Source of the DNA: Nageia nagi
Lineage: Eukaryota; Pinophyta
Direction: 5' to 3'
Length of the DNA stretch: 64,000 bases
Assembly: GCA_050084985.1 (NCBI GenBank)
Contig: JBITNC010000001.1
Coordinates: 151,094,001-151,158,000 of the forward strand
Numbering within the stretch: position 1 is the first letter of the stretch; each line of letters opens with the position of its first letter. The position numbers were made by a program, and so were the translations under genes. Under the pieces are notes generated by a model. The model was not told the origin of the DNA and ran no database searches. It saw only the letters and a program-made list of their open reading frames with translations. Below are positions 60,127 to 64,000 of this stretch, in pieces.

Positions 60127-61386
60127 ATGGCATCAGTTTCCATTATTTTTTGGGTTGACTACCCATCACATTGTGCAAAATTCCTACATACAAAGACATT
60201 CACAGTACCCAAAGGCTTAGTTTTGCCTCTCAGATTTTCCTCTTCATCAAAACTCTCATTTTTCTCTGCCTTGCTATCATCACATGCCAAAAATCCTCAA
60301 CCACAAGACGAAAATGGACAGCCCAGATCTGATGCCATTACACTTTTCTTGATCAAAGAATGTGGGTTTTCTGATTCCCAGCTTCCAAAAATCATGAAGA
60401 GGAGCACACAACTGTTCAGAAGCATATCCACTGAGAGAGCCCAAAATGCAGTTGCGCTCTTCAGAGACTCAGGATTCACTCCATCGCAGGTTCGGAAAAT
60501 CATACTTGAAAATCCAAATGTTCTTAAACTCATAGATGGGCAGTTGAAGGCTAAGATTGAATTTATCAAAACGCTGGGCTTTAACAGACAAGATATGGGG
60601 CATATCATATCTAAACAACCCAGAATACTTAACTTGAGTTTAGAGCAGAATTTGGGTCCTAAAATTACTCTGCTTTTAAAACTTTTTGGGTCAAAGCCTA
60701 ATTTGTGCAAGGCTATTATAAAGGCACCAGGGCTTCTTGTTTGTGATAATAGGGGCCTCATGGCAATATCTGTGTCTGGAAATCTGAAAAGCAAGTTGAT
60801 CAGCACTAGCCTTAACAAGGTTCCTGCTCTACTTACATTTTCTGCTGAAAACCTGGAGAAGAAATTGAATTATATGGCAAGCATTGGGCTTGCGGATGTA
60901 ATTGTTAAGAGGGCCCCTGTTTTGCTTGCTCTTTCATCTCAAAATCTTGAGAGCAAGTTGAAGCATTTGGCAAGCATTGGTTTTCTTAAGGATGAGATCA
61001 TGGAGCTTGTTAAAAATGATCCAAATGTACTTGCTTTATCCATGGATAAGATAAAGAATAATATGGATTTCCTGATAGATACTGCTGGGTTTAGTACAAG
61101 CATTGTGGTTAGATATCCTGAACTTCTTAAATATAGTGTTGAGAAGAGGATGAAGCCAAGGATTAGGGTGTTTGAGTACCTTACTGGGACACAACAATCA
61201 AAAGGCCTTACTATTGGTCTGGAAGCCATGCTTTGTCTAAGCGAGCAAAAGTTTGCCCAGAAGTTTCTAAGGAACTGCCCTCAGGCAGCAGAGTTATACA
61301 AAAATGATAGGAGCAAATCTAACAATGTTCACTTAATGGAGGATAATAACCAAGAATTGAATGGCGAAACAGAACTGCTTCGGTAA
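60127..61386 (+). CDS. mTERF-family protein (organelle-targeted), intact
   Basis: A 419-residue intronless protein. Residues 1 to about 55 are rich in Ser, Leu, Phe and basic residues and nearly free of acid, consistent with a chloroplast or mitochondrial transit peptide. Repeated mTERF motifs (about 30 residues each: a 'GF----(I/V)--I----P-(L/I)L' helix pair) follow from residue 80, for example GFSDSQLPKIM (80-90), GFTPSQVRKIILENPNVLKL (116-135), GFNRQDMGHIISKQPRIL (151-168), GSKPNLCKAIIKAPGLL (188-204), IGLADVIVKRAPVLL (253-267), GFLKDEIMELVKNDPNVLAL (285-304), GFSTSIVVRYPELLKYS (321-337). The end (LCLSEQKFAQKFL) resembles plant mTERF C-termini. Family members bind organellar nucleic acid and act in transcription, splicing or gene expression. 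The subfamily cannot be named. The ATG chosen is the first in the frame and gives a good transit peptide. Confidence 0.95.
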   Translation: MASVSIIFWVDYPSHCAKFLHTKTFTVPKGLVLPLRFSSSSKLSFFSALLSSHAKNPQPQDENGQPRSDAITLFLIKECGFSDSQLPKIMKRSTQLFRSISTERAQNAVALFRDSGFTPSQVRKIILENPNVLKLIDGQLKAKIEFIKTLGFNRQDMGHIISKQPRILNLSLEQNLGPKITLLLKLFGSKPNLCKAIIKAPGLLVCDNRGLMAISVSGNLKSKLISTSLNKVPALLTFSAENLEKKLNYMASIGLADVIVKRAPVLLALSSQNLESKLKHLASIGFLKDEIMELVKNDPNVLALSMDKIKNNMDFLIDTAGFSTSIVVRYPELLKYSVEKRMKPRIRVFEYLTGTQQSKGLTIGLEAMLCLSEQKFAQKFLRNCPQAAELYKNDRSKSNNVHLMEDNNQELNGETELLR

Positions 61387-63850
61387 CATTTTTGGGATAT
61401 CAAGTATTGTTGTTCAAGGGGAAATATAATGTGCCTTAGAGCAATTTGATTGTTAATAGCAGGCATTTCACTGAAATTGGCTAAGCGTTTCTTGAACCAA
61501 GAGAGGATTTTGAAACATATTCTTCATGAAATAAAACTAACATATTTTGAGTCACCTAGATTTCTATATATGCATGGTGTCATCCATTGGTTATATATTT
61601 CATCCATTGGTAATAGATATATAACTTCACCATGTGCTTTGAAATTGTAAACAATTAAATTTTGTCTGTATAGATTTATTGTTTTGGACATAAACAGTCA
61701 TAGGCACACAGGGGCATCTAGTCAAGTCTCAGACAAACACACTTTTGTTACCATTTTAGGATTTACCCCTAATCCATTATTGCTTATGCAGTCATCACAA
61801 TTTCGTCCATGTTTATGTGTAAGAGCACCAATAAGAACTAATCATACTGATTATTTGCAAATAGGCCTTACTGCTAAAGTACATCTCATTAGTACTATTC
61901 ACTCGTTGTATCAGGTTTTCTTACCTTACCTTATTGTATGATAATCAAAGTACTCCAAATTCAGAACGGTGCATTGATGATCTTTGGGTTGCGTATAGAA
62001 TTTACTGGAAATTGATAGAACATGCTCGGATTGATAATGAGTGTTTGAATCTGACCTTGATTTGTCCAGCTTGATCGATTTTAGCTGATTGGAGCTATAA
62101 ATTCTGAAGATTTAAAAGATAAATGCCTAAAATATATAACCCAATTTGGAGGGAGGATAACCGATCCCATGAAAATGGGGTGTTCTCCACAATTTGCTCA
62201 ATTCAACATTTATGACATATCTTTGAGAATCTGCAGGTTCTGTAACGGAGTAGGGGTTTTCCTTGGGAAAATACCCACCTATTTGTATGCTTACTAGACA
62301 TGGCACGAATTTCATGTATCCTCACCATCGCTGATTTTAAACTATAGTGACCATTTTCAAGGGTTTATGAGACAGTAATAAGCTCAAATTTGTTTTAGTC
62401 CTGGAATTACAATGTAGCAAATTGGCAAATTGCCATTTGCAATGGCTTGCTTTTATGTTGACATGCTAGACTTTGGCAGTTGTTTGTGCAATTCAAAAGG
62501 ACAATGCATGATTATCACAAGCATGGATGTTTTCACATCATGGGTTATAACATGCCAGAACACCCAACATGTGATCTGATTCTCAGAGATGGTTAGGACA
62601 AAGGTTGATGGTCATATCAGAAGAGGGTAGAATGTAAGTTCACATTGTAAATGCAGCTAATGATCTAAAATGAGTTTGAATTTCTACCGCACACAACCTT
62701 GTGGCTTTTCCGTAACATCCTTGGATAATGTACAATTTATTTGGATCTTCTTGCATAGTCTAGTTAGAGACAATTTCCAAGTTGAAATTGTTTGGCTTGA
62801 AACTTTTTTGTCTGAAATTTTGAATTTGAATCTCATCAAAAAGTTGCAAGTTAAAACGATGATCATCTTAAAATTTTTGAAATGGATTACTAATCTTGCA
62901 AAAGTTTGGTATTGAAAACAATGCAAAATTGCTTGATAACCTTTGAAATTGTTATTTTTAGTCATACATGAGAGAAAAAGGGCATTTTGATGGACTTCCC
63001 TATTTATTGTTATCTTTCCATAAGAGGCAAAAAGAAATAGTTGTCACTTGTCAGTGTTTGCAATGTTTGGGTAACATCTGGAATTTGTAGATGCAAAATA
63101 TTAGAATTCCATATGGTTTTAAACATGTTTGATACATACGGGAAGATGATAATCATCGTGCGAATTGGCCCTCTTGGATGGTGACCATTACGGTTCTGAT
63201 CTCCAGAAAGTGGAAGCTCTAATCCTCCCCCATTATCCGGTGAAGAAGAAATATCATAGATAATGAAAGTATAGGGAATGAAACATCAAGAAGACATGAT
63301 CCACCAAATTTAACACGTCAAATACTTACATTGGAAGAATTGAGGAACATATTTTGAAGACTTTGTATTAACAAACCCAAATTTTGCATATAAGAAAGAT
63401 TGAAATATCTCATCCTTCAACCATGCCTGTATCATTTATTTCTTCACAAATACATACAACTCACACCTCAAACCAACTCTAACCTCACATTCAATCTTGA
63501 AAACGATTCTAAGATGCACTTAGAAAGATTGAGATGGAACTTAAACATATGAATTTAATTTAAATTCGATAAAATAAACTTAAGCATCTCATAATTAAGC
63601 CGAAGGCTTTCCATTTATGAAGTTTGAAAGCTCAATTTTTCATCCTAAGGTTGAAAATTGAGCAGAACCACCGTCCAACATTGAGACAAATTCAACCCTT
63701 GATCTGCACCTTTGTAACAGTATCCAACAAAACTGTTTGCATCATGCATCTGTAGTTTGTAGTTTTTAACCATTTTCACCGGCCAGCGAAGCCACAGAAT
63801 CATGTACATCAATTGATGGGCAGAACAGTTTGACAAAGAAGCCCAATTAA
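61387..63850. other. Downstream region of the mTERF gene, nothing else recognised
   Basis: The first few hundred bases probably hold the 3' untranslated region; possible poly(A) signals are 'aaatataatg' near 61423 and 'aataaaac' near 61530. Short frames at 61450, 61684, 62127 (-), 62670 and 62684 (-) lack motifs. No LTR ends or tandem arrays are seen, making this the least repeat-like stretch of the window. Confidence 0.4.
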
Positions 63851-64000
63851 TTTCCACGCCCCTTCGTCGTTGACGTACTCCTCTGCCTTTCTGTGAGCTG
63901 TCAGAAATCTAATGGACTACCCTTCCCAGAACCTTCCCGGCGAGACGACAGTCCGAAAAGGAGGAAAGGAAGCAGATATGAAATTGCTTTCCCACAAATA
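63851..64000 (+). CDS. Possible start of a second gene, cut by the window edge
   Basis: From about 63850 the sequence is GC-richer and contains a TGACGT word (63873). Two in-frame ATG codons remain open to the edge: 63912 (MDYPSQNLPGETTVRKGGK) and 63978 (MKLLSHK). The second start resembles the N-terminus of Trm112-type methyltransferase-activator proteins, which begin with a Met-basic-Leu-Leu/Ile-x-His motif, but seven residues cannot decide. The feature is called on composition and open frame; the product is a guess. Confidence 0.25.

Noticed and set aside
60297-61229. Minus-strand frames of 173 and 96 codons
   Set aside because: They lie entirely on the opposite strand of the intact mTERF gene and are shadows.

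Overview
The window is AT-rich nuclear DNA from a large, repeat-laden plant genome. It carries LTR retrotransposons with tRNA-iMet-type primer sites, a plant L1-type LINE, a DUF4283/zinc-knuckle ORF, a CACTA transposase fragment, PLS-class PPR remnants and an organelle-targeted mTERF gene. The long, nested, slowly decaying repeats and the style of the PPR and LINE remnants suggest a gymnosperm (conifer-like) genome. That is inference; no species can be named from the sequence alone.

Only one complete, intact protein gene is convincing: an intronless mTERF-family gene at 60127-61386 (+), 419 codons. The extreme right edge (from about 63850) turns GC-richer and may hold the start of a second gene. 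Almost everything else is transposable elements in layers. From left to right: an open partial reading frame at the edge (2-265); a decayed LINE ORF1-like gene (1030-2404, -); a 21-bp minisatellite (2483-2755); LTR element A (3648-16293, -), whose internal part holds a coiled-coil gag-like ORF and which was invaded next to its primer site by LTR element B (7981-15939, +); a related LTR fragment G (16294-17560); an 18-bp minisatellite; a decayed Ty3/gypsy gag (18565-19180), followed beyond a short gap by a complete gag-only LTR element (TR-GAG type, 19641-23091, -) with a perfect target duplication; poorly identifiable decayed sequence (23097-27380); an unrecognised long decayed coding region (27380-28860, -); and LTR element D (29259-41682, +).

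Elements B and D share one plan: sense gag, no polymerase found, and an antisense ORF related to the plant mobile domain (PMD, aminotransferase-like) family. To the right of D lie a 20-bp minisatellite, a gag remnant with a 515-bp tandem duplication (42944-44340), a CACTA transposase N-terminus (44724-45194, -), and a scrambled cluster of PPR gene fragments (45380-48130) that includes a roughly 113-bp coding-derived tandem array. An L1 LINE remnant (49018-59340, +) is split by a structurally complete Ty1/copia element (49633-58519, -). That copia has TG...CA LTRs, a 5-bp target duplication (ggctt), PBS and PPT. Its two LTRs differ at only 7 sites plus one 7-bp indel, but its gag-pol carries eight in-frame stops, two frameshifts and several lost catalytic residues.

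The history reads as successive insertions: B into A, copia into the LINE, and the TR-GAG element into older gypsy sequence. There is widespread C-to-T type decay of coding remnants. The mTERF gene, just right of the LINE/copia stack, stands out by being uninterrupted. No rRNA, tRNA gene or CRISPR was seen.
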